From assembly GCA_031253995.1 (NCBI GenBank), contig JAIRVG010000053.1, positions 1 through 64,000 on the forward strand: a DNA stretch of 64,000 nt, given 5' to 3'. The position numbers and the translations under genes were made by a program. The first letter of the stretch is position 1; the number at the start of each line of letters is the position of its first letter. This document shows, piece by piece, positions 19,398 to 27,285 of the stretch. Source of the DNA: Paucimonas sp. (GTDB lineage Bacteria > Pseudomonadota > Gammaproteobacteria > Pseudomonadales > Pseudomonadaceae). The notes beneath the pieces are model-generated. The model made no database searches, was not told where the DNA came from, and saw only the letters and a list, made by a program, of their open reading frames with translations.

Positions 19398-20267
19398 TCA
19401 GGCCAGGGTTTTTGTCGTTGAGGTATAGCCAACGAACTCGTTGTGCAGGGCGGCAGTTGCATCCAGGCGCTTTTCAACCTCAGGCCCGAGTCTCTTGCAG
19501 ACATCGTTGGCCATCAGGTTGACCCACGACAGCATCGTCGCGGTGGACTCCCAGAACAGGTTGAACTGGGTGGGGATGCGGAACACCTCGTCGGCGTTGG
19601 CATCGGCCCAGTCACAGAAGGTGTCGGTAACCAGTGTTACCGGGATGCCCGCTTCCCGTGCCTTGCGACACAGGAGCTGGGCGTGGCGCGAGTAGCGGCG
19701 GGCTTCGAAGACCACCAGGGCGCAGCGCTCGGGATCGCCCAGCAGCACCTCGCCGAAATGCCCGGCGCTGCCGTCTACCGCCTGCACGCCGTCGCGCAGG
19801 TACTGCAGCAGGTGGGTCATGCCCAGGGCGATGCCGCGTTCGGTCTGGAAACCGGCGACGAACACCCGCGGGCGCTCGGCCAGGCGCTGGGCGACGCGGT
19901 CCCACTCGGCGCTGCGGCGGTACTCGTGGACCCGCACCAGCGCGGCGATTTCCAGCTCCAGGCTGCGGCCTTCGCCGTCTTCTCCGGGCTGTTGGCGGAA
20001 TTCTTGCAGTCGATCGCCCACCAGCCACGGACCGTCACCGAGGTCGTCCTTGAGGTCCTGTTTCAGCGCCTTGAGGTGCTCGTAGCCGAGGGCCCGGCAG
20101 AAGCGGCCGACGCTGGACTCGCTGACGCCGATCTGCTGCGCCAGGCTGGCGGAGGTCTCGAAGGGCAGGTCGGTGAGGTGGGCGAGCATATGGCTGGCGA
20201 TCTTGCGACCCGAGGCCGAGGCGTCATGCAGGCTGTTTTCCAGGCGTTGCTTGATCGTTTGGCTCAC
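19398..20267 (-). CDS. RpiR/MurR-family regulator of the D-lysine cluster
   Basis: A transcription factor with an N-terminal RpiR HTH (PFETSASLAQQIGVSESSVG, RFCRALGYEHLKALKQDL) and a C-terminal SIS sugar-isomerase-like domain (RVFVAGFQTERGIALGMTHL, CALVVFEARRYSRHAQLLCR). I prefer the GTG at 20267 (VSQTIKQRLE), because the next in-frame ATG at 20324 would place the operator-like palindromes inside the gene. If 20324 is used the protein is 308 residues. It is divergent from dpkA and probably controls both directions. Confidence 0.82.
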   Translation of the reverse strand: MSQTIKQRLENSLHDASASGRKIASHMLAHLTDLPFETSASLAQQIGVSESSVGRFCRALGYEHLKALKQDLKDDLGDGPWLVGDRLQEFRQQPGEDGEGRSLELEIAALVRVHEYRRSAEWDRVAQRLAERPRVFVAGFQTERGIALGMTHLLQYLRDGVQAVDGSAGHFGEVLLGDPERCALVVFEARRYSRHAQLLCRKAREAGIPVTLVTDTFCDWADANADEVFRIPTQFNLFWESTATMLSWVNLMANDVCKRLGPEVEKRLDATAALHNEFVGYTSTTKTLA

Positions 20268-20299
20268 AGCGGATCTCGTCGGTGGTGGTACTGGACGCA

Positions 20300-20349
20300 G
20301 AAAATGAATGTTTTCTGTCATCAAGTCAATATTTGACAGTTTGCTGTCA
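20300..20349. promoter_or_regulatory. Palindromic operator candidates between rpiR and dpkA
   Basis: Two palindromes lie in the divergent gap: GAAAATGAATGTTTTC (20300-20315) and TGACAGTTTGCTGTCA (20334-20349, six-base arms). RpiR-type repressors commonly bind AT-rich inverted repeats of this size, so these are candidate binding sites for the neighbouring regulator. No further evidence is available from sequence. Confidence 0.4.
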
Positions 20350-20413
20350 TGGAGGGAAAGTCTCGTTCATTGCTGTCGCTGGTTCCACTCCAATTCCAAC
20401 AAGGGAGCTTCAG

Positions 20414-21424
20414 ATGTCCGCACCTGCCAGACAGATTCCGTTCGCCGAACTGGCGAGCCTGTTGCAGCGTATCTTCGTTCGCCATGGCTGCAGCGAGGCG
20501 GTGGCCGCCGTGCTGGCCCACAACTGCGCCAGCGCCCAGCGCGATGGTGCCCACAGCCATGGGGTGTTTCGCATTCCCGGGTATGTCTCGACCCTGGCCA
20601 GTGGCTGGGTGGATGGCCGTGCCGAGCCTGTGGTGCGGGATGTGGCCAGCGGCTATGTCAGTGTCGATGCCGCTGGCGGTTTTGCCCAGCCGGCGCTGGC
20701 AGCGGCCCGCGCGTTGTTGGTGAGCAAGGCGCGCAGTGCCGGGATCGCGGTGCTGGCGATCCACAATTCCCATCATTTCGCGGCGTTGTGGCCGGATGTC
20801 GAGCCGTTCGCCGATGAAGGGCTGGTGGCCTTGAGTGTGGTCAACAGCATGACCTGCGTGGTGCCCGAGGGCGCGCAACGGCCGTTGTTCGGCACCAATC
20901 CCATCGCCTTTGCCGCGCCGTGCGCCGGCGGGGCGCCGATCGTCTTCGACATGGCCACCAGTGCCATTGCCCATGGCGACGTGCAGATCGCCGCGCGCAA
21001 GGGGCAGTTGCTGGCGGAGGGCATGGGGGTGGATCGGCAGGGCAGGCCGACCTGTGATCCGGCGGCGATCCTCGACGGTGGTGCGCTGTTGCCGTTCGGT
21101 GGGCACAAGGGCTCGGCGCTGTCGATGATGGTGGAACTGCTGGCGGCGGCCTTGACCGGCGGGAATTTCTCCTTCGAGTTCGACTGGTCGAAGCACCCGG
21201 GGGCGAAGACGCCGTGGACCGGGCAGTTGCTGATCGTCATCGACCCGCGCCTGGCCCAGGGCGAGCGCTTTGCCGAGCGTAGCCGGGAGCTGGTGGGGCA
21301 GATGGAGGCGGTGGGGGTGACCAGGATGCCGGGAGAGCGGCGGTTCAAGGAGCGGGCGAAGTCGGACAGGGAAGGGGTGAGCGTGACGGCGGAGGAATGG
21401 GAGCAACTGCAATCCCTGGCCTGA
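20414..21424 (+). CDS. dpkA: Delta1-piperideine-2-carboxylate reductase (DpkA-like)
   Basis: A 336-residue NAD(P)H-dependent reductase of the malate/L-lactate dehydrogenase-like (LDH2) family. Features are the N-terminal helix with HNCASAQRDGAHSHGVFRIP (catalytic His), VSVDAAGGFAQPAL, AIHNSHHFAALWPD and GTNPIAFAAPC. DpkA converts delta1-piperideine-2-carboxylate, and also pyrroline-2-carboxylate, to L-pipecolate or L-proline. The ATG at 20414 has AAGGGAG upstream and gives the usual DpkA length; longer open frames leftward run through the operator. Divergent from rpiR, with amaC next. Confidence 0.88.
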   Translation: MSAPARQIPFAELASLLQRIFVRHGCSEAVAAVLAHNCASAQRDGAHSHGVFRIPGYVSTLASGWVDGRAEPVVRDVASGYVSVDAAGGFAQPALAAARALLVSKARSAGIAVLAIHNSHHFAALWPDVEPFADEGLVALSVVNSMTCVVPEGAQRPLFGTNPIAFAAPCAGGAPIVFDMATSAIAHGDVQIAARKGQLLAEGMGVDRQGRPTCDPAAILDGGALLPFGGHKGSALSMMVELLAAALTGGNFSFEFDWSKHPGAKTPWTGQLLIVIDPRLAQGERFAERSRELVGQMEAVGVTRMPGERRFKERAKSDREGVSVTAEEWEQLQSLA

Positions 21425-21561
21425 CACGGCACCCTGTGGGCTTCTTCGATTCATGCAGTCATGCACAAAACCCTTGCACCAAGGGCATGTTCCTTGGCCG
21501 CCACTCCGGGTATCCTCGACACACTTTGTTCGATTGATCCTCTCCCAAGGAGTTGTGCGCT

Positions 21562-22755
21562 GTGTTCAAACATGTCGATGCCTATGCTGGTGACCCGATC
21601 CTGTCCCTGATGGAGACGTTCAAGACCGATCCGCGTAGCAACAAGGTCAACCTGAGCATCGGCCTGTATTACGACGCCGCCGGCGTGGTACCGCAACTGG
21701 CCGCCGTGGGCGAGGCCGAGAAGCGCCTGGCCGACAAGCCTCACGAAGCCTCGCTGTACCTGCCGATGGAAGGCCTGGCCGGCTACCGCCAGGCGATCCA
21801 GAACCTGCTGTTCGGCGCCGATCATCCGGCCGTCACCGACGGCCGCGTCGCCACCGTGCAAACCGTCGGCGGCTCCGGCGCGCTGAAGGTCGGTGCCGAC
21901 TTCCTCAAGCGCTACTTCCCTGAGTCCGAGGTCTGGGTCAGCAATCCGACCTGGGACAACCACCGCGCGATCTTCGAAGGCGCCGGCTTCAAGGTGCACA
22001 CCTACCCGTACTTCGACCCGACCACCCGCGGCGTCGACTTCGACGGCATGCTCGCCAGCCTGAACACCCTGGCGGCCAACAGCATCGTCCTGCTCCATCC
22101 GTGCTGCCACAACCCCACCGGCGTCGACCTGACCCACGCTCAGTGGCAACAGGTGATCGAGGTGGTCAAGGCGCGCAACCTGATCCCGTTCCTCGACATC
22201 GCCTACCAGGGCTTCGGCGGCGGCCTGGCGGACGACGCCTTCGCCATTCGCGAAGCGGCCCGTGCCGGCGTGCCGTGCCTGGTCAGCAACTCCTTCTCGA
22301 AGATCTTCTCGCTGTACGGCGAGCGGGTAGGGGGCCTGTCGGTGGTCTGCGACGACGCCGAGACCCAGGCCAGCGTGCTGGGCCAGCTCAAGGCCACCGT
22401 GCGCCGCAACTACTCCAGCCCGCCCGCGTTCGGCGCGCAGTTGGTGGCGACCGTGCTCAACGATGCCGGCCTGAATGCCCAGTGGGCCGAGGAAGTGGAG
22501 CAGATGCGCCTGCGTATCCTGGACATGCGCCAGGGGCTGGTGGATGCACTGGCGGTGCTGCTGCCGGGCCAGGACTTCTCGTTCTTCCTCAGCCAGCGCG
22601 GCATGTTCAGCTACACCGGCTTCAGCGTTGCCCAGGTGCGTCGCCTGCGTGACGAGTTCGGCGTGTACCTGATCGACAGCGGCCGGGTGTGCATGTCGGG
22701 CCTGCGTCCGGACAACCTGCAGCAGGTGGCCGAGGCGTTCGCCGCCGTCCAGTAA
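21562..22755 (+). CDS. amaC: Aromatic/D-lysine aminotransferase (AmaC/TyrB family)
   Basis: A 397-residue class I PLP aminotransferase of the aspartate/aromatic type. The GTG start at 21562 has AAGGAG upstream and yields the family N-terminus ([20 protein letters not shown]). Conserved are [43 protein letters not shown] and the PLP lysine in [17 protein letters not shown]. In P. putida the orthologue next to dpkA (AmaC) starts D-lysine catabolism; a TyrB-like role in aromatic amino acids is equally compatible with the sequence. Confidence 0.85.
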   Translation: MFKHVDAYAGDPILSLMETFKTDPRSNKVNLSIGLYYDAAGVVPQLAAVGEAEKRLADKPHEASLYLPMEGLAGYRQAIQNLLFGADHPAVTDGRVATVQTVGGSGALKVGADFLKRYFPESEVWVSNPTWDNHRAIFEGAGFKVHTYPYFDPTTRGVDFDGMLASLNTLAANSIVLLHPCCHNPTGVDLTHAQWQQVIEVVKARNLIPFLDIAYQGFGGGLADDAFAIREAARAGVPCLVSNSFSKIFSLYGERVGGLSVVCDDAETQASVLGQLKATVRRNYSSPPAFGAQLVATVLNDAGLNAQWAEEVEQMRLRILDMRQGLVDALAVLLPGQDFSFFLSQRGMFSYTGFSVAQVRRLRDEFGVYLIDSGRVCMSGLRPDNLQQVAEAFAAVQ

Positions 22756-22761
22756 GACTCG

Positions 22762-22797
22762 AGGGCCTCATCGCTGGCAAGCCAGCTCCCACAATGT
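22762..22797. repeat. REP element
   Basis: A single REP palindrome (GGCCTCATCGCTGGCAAGCC, then AGCTCCCACA) directly after amaC. The IS3-family element begins 28 bp further on. Confidence 0.8.
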
Positions 22798-22872
22798 CCG
22801 CATGCACTGAATTAGCAGGGAAGGTGGACTGCCCCCAAGAAGTTGGACACCAATCCAACCCTTGGGGGACTC

Positions 22873-23391
22873 ATGAGCAAGTACACCGAGCAGTTCAAGC
22901 TCAGCGCCATCACCGCGTATCTAGAAGGAACCGATGGTTTCCGAAAGGTGGCGCAGCATTTCGGTATCGATTTCAGCCTGCTGAGACGTTGGGTCGCGAG
23001 CTTTCGTGCCCACTCTAGCGCCAGCGCTCTGCCTCGCAGCCAGCGCCACAGCCCTGACTTCAAGCGCAAGGTCGTGCGGTACATGCGCGAGCACCATCTC
23101 TCCCTGCGCCAGACGGCAGCGCATTTCGGCCTGGGCCAGTCCTCTCAAGTAGGCATCTGGGAGCATCAGTACTACAGTGGCGTTGTTGAAGCCCCTGTAG
23201 CCACTAAACGAAAGCCTGTCGACGTGACCAAGAAAATCAAGCCCGTTAAACCTACCGACCTCGACGATGCGCTCAAGCCACGAGAACAGCTCATGGCAGA
23301 GCTTGAGTACCTGCGCATGGAGAACGCTGTCCTAAAGGAGTTAAAGGCTCTGGAGCAGGAGAAGGAGCGAAGGCAAGCGAAAAAACGCTGA
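22873..23391 (+). CDS. IS3-family transposase OrfA
   Basis: A 172-residue DNA-binding subunit with two helix-turn-helix units (GFRKVAQHFGIDFSLLRRWV and LSLRQTAAHFGLGQSSQVGI) and a C-terminal leucine-zipper-like helix (MAELEYLRMENAVLKELKAL). The stop at 23389-23391 lies just after the six-A run 23380-23385, where a -1 slip would give the OrfAB transposase. Confidence 0.92.
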   Translation: MSKYTEQFKLSAITAYLEGTDGFRKVAQHFGIDFSLLRRWVASFRAHSSASALPRSQRHSPDFKRKVVRYMREHHLSLRQTAAHFGLGQSSQVGIWEHQYYSGVVEAPVATKRKPVDVTKKIKPVKPTDLDDALKPREQLMAELEYLRMENAVLKELKALEQEKERRQAKKR

Positions 23392-23420
23392 TCGTCTGCA
23401 AGCTCAAAGACCGATTTCCC

Positions 23421-24227
23421 TTGTCTGGCCTTCTGGCCATGATCGAGCTGCCGCGTAACACCTTTTACTACCAGGTCCGCCGTCATCAGGAACCAGACAA
23501 GGATGCGGCCCTGAGAGAACTGGTGCGGGAAATTTATCACAAGGAAAAAGGGCTTTATGGATATCGTCGGATAGCGCTGGCTATCAGGAGCAGAGGAGTC
23601 GTGGTCAACAAGAAGGTCATTGAGCGCTTAATGGCGGAGGAAGGCTTGAAGTCGCTTGTGCGTCCCAAAAAGTACCGTTCCTATCGGGGGACGGTTGGCA
23701 AGATTGCTCCGAACTTGCTGGAGCGAAAATTCACCGCGCAGCGCCCCAACCAGAGTTGGGTAACGGATGTGACCGAATTCAAGGTGGGCCAGCATAAGCT
23801 CTATCTCTCGCCCGTGATGGACTTGTACAACAGCGAGATCGTGGCTTATGAGATTGCTCATCGACCCAGCTATGACCTGGTCGGAAACATGTTGGACAAA
23901 GCCCTTGGCTGCTTGGGAGAGAACCCCAAGCTGGTGCTGCACTCTGACCAGGGGTGGCAATATCAACAGCGCCAATACCGCGAAAAACTCGAAGAACGGG
24001 GCGTAAAGCAGAGCATGTCTCGTAAAGGCAATTGCCTGGATAACGCTGCTATGGAAAGCTTCTTCGGCACGCTCAAGTCTGAGTTTTTCTACTTGAACCG
24101 ATTTGAGAGCATTGAGGAGTTGAAGGCAGGTCTGGATGAGTACATTTGGTACTACAACCATGACCGCATCAAGCTAAGACTCGATGGCCTGAGCCCTGTC
24201 GATTACAGGGCCCAGGCCGCTAGCTGA
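23421..24227 (+). CDS. IS3-family transposase OrfB (DDE integrase)
   Basis: The catalytic frame is open from the slip site at about 23380; the first plausible independent start (TTG) is at 23421, giving 268 residues. It holds the HTH_21 region (YHKEKGLYGYRRIALAIRSR) and the rve integrase core with the DDE triad: D in QSWVTDVTEF, D in VLHSDQGWQY, and E in NAAMESFFGTLKSE. It is probably made mainly as the OrfAB fusion by frameshifting. Confidence 0.92.
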   Translation: MSGLLAMIELPRNTFYYQVRRHQEPDKDAALRELVREIYHKEKGLYGYRRIALAIRSRGVVVNKKVIERLMAEEGLKSLVRPKKYRSYRGTVGKIAPNLLERKFTAQRPNQSWVTDVTEFKVGQHKLYLSPVMDLYNSEIVAYEIAHRPSYDLVGNMLDKALGCLGENPKLVLHSDQGWQYQQRQYREKLEERGVKQSMSRKGNCLDNAAMESFFGTLKSEFFYLNRFESIEELKAGLDEYIWYYNHDRIKLRLDGLSPVDYRAQAAS

Positions 24228-24280
24228 AACTGTCCAACTTTTGGGGGGCAGTCCATCCTGTGGGAGCTCTCATAGAACAC

Positions 24281-24352
24281 CACATAAATCATTGATTTAG
24301 CAGGGAGGGTGGCGACTCAGAACCCTGTGGGAGCTGGCTTGCCAGCGATGCG
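24281..24352. repeat. Degenerate dispersed unit followed by a REP element
   Basis: ATCATTGATTTAGCAGGG (24289-24306) resembles the 22-bp unit at 10111 and 36498; a weaker copy (ACTGAATTAGCAGGG) lies left of the IS at 22807-22821. The REP at about 24323-24352 overlaps the end of the minus-strand lipoprotein gene and encodes its last residues. Confidence 0.6.
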
Positions 24353-25423
24353 ATTCAACAGTCGCTGCCGCTCCTGGATCGGCAGCGATCCCACTTCCTC
24401 CACCCGCCGATAAAACCGCTCCCAGTCCCCACCCACCTCGGCAAACAACGCCGCGAACGCCGGCACCCACTGGTCATACAGCCCGAACGGCAACAGCTTG
24501 GCATTGTTCATCGGCGAGTAGACCCAAGCATCGAAACGCCCGACCCCGCTCCATTCACCATCGCGCAGCCGCCGATATTCCCGGCGCATCCGCTCGAACT
24601 CCGCCTGCTTCTCCACACGCATCGCCTCCACCGTCAAAGGCCGCGCATACAACGCCTTGAGCCGCTCCCGTGTCGCCAGCACCAGCGCCACGAACTGTTC
24701 GCGCTGCTTGCCGCTCGCCACCGTCTGCGCCGGCAAGCCACGAAACGCCCGCCACTGCCGGGTGCCTTCCTGCTCGACGAAGGTGGCGAAGGACTCGTTG
24801 AATGCCGTGTCGTCCTTCACATAGAACCGCTGGTGCGCCAGCTCGTGGAAGATCACCGTGGCCAGGCGCTCGTCGCCCCAGCCCACCATGGAATTGAGGA
24901 TCGGATCGTCGAACCAGCCCAGGGTCGAATAGGCCTCGACCCCGCCGATATACACATCCATCCCCTCCAGCTTGCGCACCGCCGCCTCGCCCCGCGCGCC
25001 GCCCTGGCTGTAGTAGCCGCGATAGGCCACGCAGCCGGCGATGGGGAAACAGTGGGTGAGCGGATCGAGGGAAAACTCCGGTGTGGCGAACACATTCCAC
25101 ACCACGTAGGGCCGGCCGATATCGGCATACACCCGGTAGCTGCGGTTGTCCGGCAGCTTCAGCTGCTCACTGGCGAACACCCGCGCCCGCTGCGACTGCT
25201 CAAGATGACCGCGCAGCGTGGCATCCGTGGCCGGATCGGCGATCACCTGCGCCACCGGCGTGCGCGCCCGCAGCAGTTGCAACTGGCCTTCGCCGAGCTG
25301 GCTGTAATAGCCGAGGCTGCTGCAACCGTTCAGCAGGCCGAGCAGGAGGACGGGAACAAACACCCTGAAAACGCGGTCGAGTGCCCCGGAGCTTGAGCGC
25401 AGCAGAAGAAGAATTCGAATCAT
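24317..25423 (-). CDS. Putative metallo-aminopeptidase lipoprotein (PF10023-like)
   Basis: About 368 residues. The N-terminus has a lipobox (LLLGLLNGC), so the protein is probably membrane-anchored on the periplasmic side. The zinc-protease motif VIFHELAHQRFYVKDDTAFN (HExxH with a downstream E in NESFATFVEQEG) matches the 'predicted aminopeptidase' family. The start is uncertain: ATG 25423 is given, but a GTG about 16 codons later would give a shorter lipoprotein signal. The last residues (RIAGKPAPTGF) are encoded by a REP element, implying that the original stop was lost to REP insertion. Confidence 0.8.
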   Translation of the reverse strand: MIRILLLLRSSSGALDRVFRVFVPVLLLGLLNGCSSLGYYSQLGEGQLQLLRARTPVAQVIADPATDATLRGHLEQSQRARVFASEQLKLPDNRSYRVYADIGRPYVVWNVFATPEFSLDPLTHCFPIAGCVAYRGYYSQGGARGEAAVRKLEGMDVYIGGVEAYSTLGWFDDPILNSMVGWGDERLATVIFHELAHQRFYVKDDTAFNESFATFVEQEGTRQWRAFRGLPAQTVASGKQREQFVALVLATRERLKALYARPLTVEAMRVEKQAEFERMRREYRRLRDGEWSGVGRFDAWVYSPMNNAKLLPFGLYDQWVPAFAALFAEVGGDWERFYRRVEEVGSLPIQERQRLLNRIAGKPAPTGF

Positions 25424-25488
25424 GCGTGGGGTGGTCTCGCTCAAGTCCGTTTCGCTTCAAGACTATCCTGCCCGCCCGGAGTTTTGCC

Positions 25489-25902
25489 ATGCGAACGATG
25501 CTCGCCGCCAGCACCCTGCTGGCGCTCGCCGGCTGTGCCGGCCTGCCCGATCCGGACCCGTCCCAGGCCTGGGTCGACCTTGCCCCCGGCCAGGACCAGA
25601 CCCTGCACGCCGTCGAAGTCGACGAACGCGCCTGGGCCGACACCCGCTATTTCCAGGTGCCACCCGGCAACCACCAGCTCACCGTGCGCTACCTGTTCCC
25701 GGTCGATCCGAGCAATATCGGCCCGGTCAGCGAGCCACTGTGGCGCGATTGCCAGCTCAACCTGAAGTTCGCCGACTTCAGCGCCGGCCAGCGCTACCGC
25801 CTGGAAACCGGCAGCATCGGCTTCCGTCCCTGGGCAAAACTCTATGACGAACAGAGCAAGGTGGTGGGCCGTGGCCTGCCGGCTGGCTGCCAGCGCACCT
25901 GA
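25489..25902 (+). CDS. Small lipoprotein, paralogue of the next gene
   Basis: A 137-residue protein whose ATG at 25489 (or 25498) begins a lipoprotein signal with lipobox LALAGC. The mature part reads QAWVDLAPGQDQTLHAVEVD, YFQVPPGNHQLTVRYLF and FSAGQRYRLETG. The next gene shares the same plan (QAWVD, FFQVTPGKHELVVRFDY, FKAGQRYRLEAR), so the pair arose by duplication. I know of no assigned function. Divergent from the metallopeptidase gene. Confidence 0.78.
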   Translation: MRTMLAASTLLALAGCAGLPDPDPSQAWVDLAPGQDQTLHAVEVDERAWADTRYFQVPPGNHQLTVRYLFPVDPSNIGPVSEPLWRDCQLNLKFADFSAGQRYRLETGSIGFRPWAKLYDEQSKVVGRGLPAGCQRT

Positions 25903-25957
25903 TGGCGACTAATGGCGCTATGCTTGGTCTTTATATCGCCTGCCTGCGGAGACCCTC

Positions 25958-26371
25958 ATGCGCCAGCCAGCGATGTTGCTCGCTTTCAGTACCCTGGGCG
26001 CCTGCGCCAGCCCCATGCCCCCGTTCGACCAGAAACAGGCCTGGGTCGACTTCTACACCATCACCCCCGGCAAGCTGGTCATGGCCGAAGCCCTCGACGG
26101 CAAGCGCCTCACCGACGGTCGCTTCTTCCAGGTAACGCCTGGCAAGCACGAACTGGTGGTGCGCTTCGACTACGAGTTGCAGAGCGCCGGGGGCTTCAAT
26201 ACCGACCCGACCGAGCGCACCTGCTACCTGACGGTAGAGTACGACGGCTTCAAGGCCGGCCAGCGCTATCGCCTGGAAGCCCGGGCCGTGGCCAACCAGC
26301 CCAACGCCCGGCTGTACGACGCCGAGCGCAGGGTGCTGGCCGAAGAGCGGTTGACCCACTGCATCCCGTGA
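25958..26371 (+). CDS. Small lipoprotein, paralogue of the previous gene
   Basis: A 137-residue lipoprotein (lipobox FSTLGAC) sharing the QAWVD, FFQV-PGKHEL-VRF and AGQRYRLE motifs with the gene ending at 25902, 55 bp upstream. Two mature cysteines (RTCYL, LTHCIP) are roughly matched in the paralogue (WRDCQL, AGCQRT), suggesting a conserved disulfide. It ends 1 bp before the stop of the convergent DUF1161 gene. Confidence 0.78.
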   Translation: MRQPAMLLAFSTLGACASPMPPFDQKQAWVDFYTITPGKLVMAEALDGKRLTDGRFFQVTPGKHELVVRFDYELQSAGGFNTDPTERTCYLTVEYDGFKAGQRYRLEARAVANQPNARLYDAERRVLAEERLTHCIP

Positions 26372-26372
26372 G

Positions 26373-26606
26373 TCAGCGGTCGTTGCGCTGGTAGATGATC
26401 TTCTTGGTGCCGCCTTCACAGCTGCCCACGACCATGTTCTGGTCGTGGACTTCGCTGTTGGGCACGATTTCCAGGGTGTAGGACGTCACCCCGCGGGCCT
26501 GGATCTTGGCTTCGATTTCAGCCTTCAATTCCTCGCACGGCTTGGGCGCGGCGAAAGCACTGACGGCGAACGTCGAAGCCAGGACAGCGATTGCAATACG
26601 GATCAT
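26373..26606 (-). CDS. DUF1161 periplasmic protein
   Basis: A 77-residue exported protein with a signal peptide ending AVSAFA. The mature 58 residues carry the DUF1161 core: KPCEELKAEIEAKIQARGV, then VVGSCEGGTKKIIYQR with two cysteines. A second member lies at 28372-28596. The family is widespread in Pseudomonas and of unknown function. Confidence 0.85.
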   Translation of the reverse strand: MIRIAIAVLASTFAVSAFAAPKPCEELKAEIEAKIQARGVTSYTLEIVPNSEVHDQNMVVGSCEGGTKKIIYQRNDR

Positions 26607-26687
26607 GAGCAGTTTCCTCGTGGCAAGAGCACTTCAGCCAACAAACGTTGGACCGGAGGAGCATGCCATGGTTCTGCTACCAACCGA

Positions 26688-27113
26688 TCACGACTGCAGC
26701 GTGGCGTCCAGGGTGATCGTGGCGTTGAGCACTTTCGACACTGGGCAACCGGCCTTGGCCTTGTTGGCCAGTTCCTGGAACTGCTGGTCGCTGGCGCCGG
26801 GTACCTTGGCCTTGAGGATGAGGTGCACGGCAGTGATGGCGAAGCCGTCGGGCTGCTTGTCCAGGGTCACTTCGGCCGTGGTGTCGATGCTGTCGGGCTT
26901 GAGGCCGGCCTCACCGAGGATCATCGACAGGGCCATGGAGAAACAGCCGGCGTGGGCGGCGCCGATCAGTTCTTCCGGGTTGCTGCCCGGCGTGCCTTCG
27001 AAACGGGTGTTGAAGCCATAGGGGATCTGCTTCAGCGCGCCGCTCTCCGTGGAAATATGGCCCTTGCCATCCTTCAAACCGCCTTCCCAGTGAGCCGATG
27101 CTGTCTTTTTCAT
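26688..27113 (-). CDS. osmC: OsmC-type peroxiredoxin
   Basis: A 141-residue protein of the OsmC/Ohr fold, with peroxidatic Cys in EELIGAAHAGCFSMALS and resolving Cys in NKAGCPVSKVLNA. The N-terminus KKTASAHWEGGLKDGKGHIS is typical of OsmC rather than Ohr. It reduces organic hydroperoxides in the cytoplasm and is usually induced by osmotic or stationary-phase stress. Confidence 0.93.
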   Translation of the reverse strand: MKKTASAHWEGGLKDGKGHISTESGALKQIPYGFNTRFEGTPGSNPEELIGAAHAGCFSMALSMILGEAGLKPDSIDTTAEVTLDKQPDGFAITAVHLILKAKVPGASDQQFQELANKAKAGCPVSKVLNATITLDATLQS

Positions 27114-27285
27114 GATGCCTCCTCGGGTTGCCGGCGCGGTGGGCGCCGTTCCTGATTTCAGAGGCCCGGCCTGCGGGCAAGTTCAGCCGGTTTGTCGCCT
27201 CGGGCATTGATTCCCCGGCAAGTGCCCCCACAGAAGCAACATCAGGCTGCCCGTTCTGGCGGCTTCCGTTTGCCCTGGAGAACCC

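Larger units (their letters stand above)
22825..24255 (+). mobile_element. IS3-family insertion sequence (IS150-like), complete
   Basis: A 1431-bp element bounded by 24-bp inverted repeats: left TGGACTGCCCCCAAGAAG plus TTGGAC, right complement TGGACTGCCCCCCAAAAG plus TTGGAC (two differences). It carries orfA and orfB in the usual arrangement with an AAAAAAC slippery site (23380-23386) for -1 frameshifting. No matching 3-bp target duplication is seen (AGG on the left, TCC on the right). It sits in the REP-rich gap between amaC and the metallopeptidase lipoprotein, so no gene is broken. Codon use is less GC-rich than the neighbours. Both frames are intact, so it may still be active. Confidence 0.93.

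Noticed and set aside
22822..24258. Three-base target duplication of the IS
   Set aside because: The flanking bases are AGG on the left and TCC on the right, which do not match as a direct repeat.
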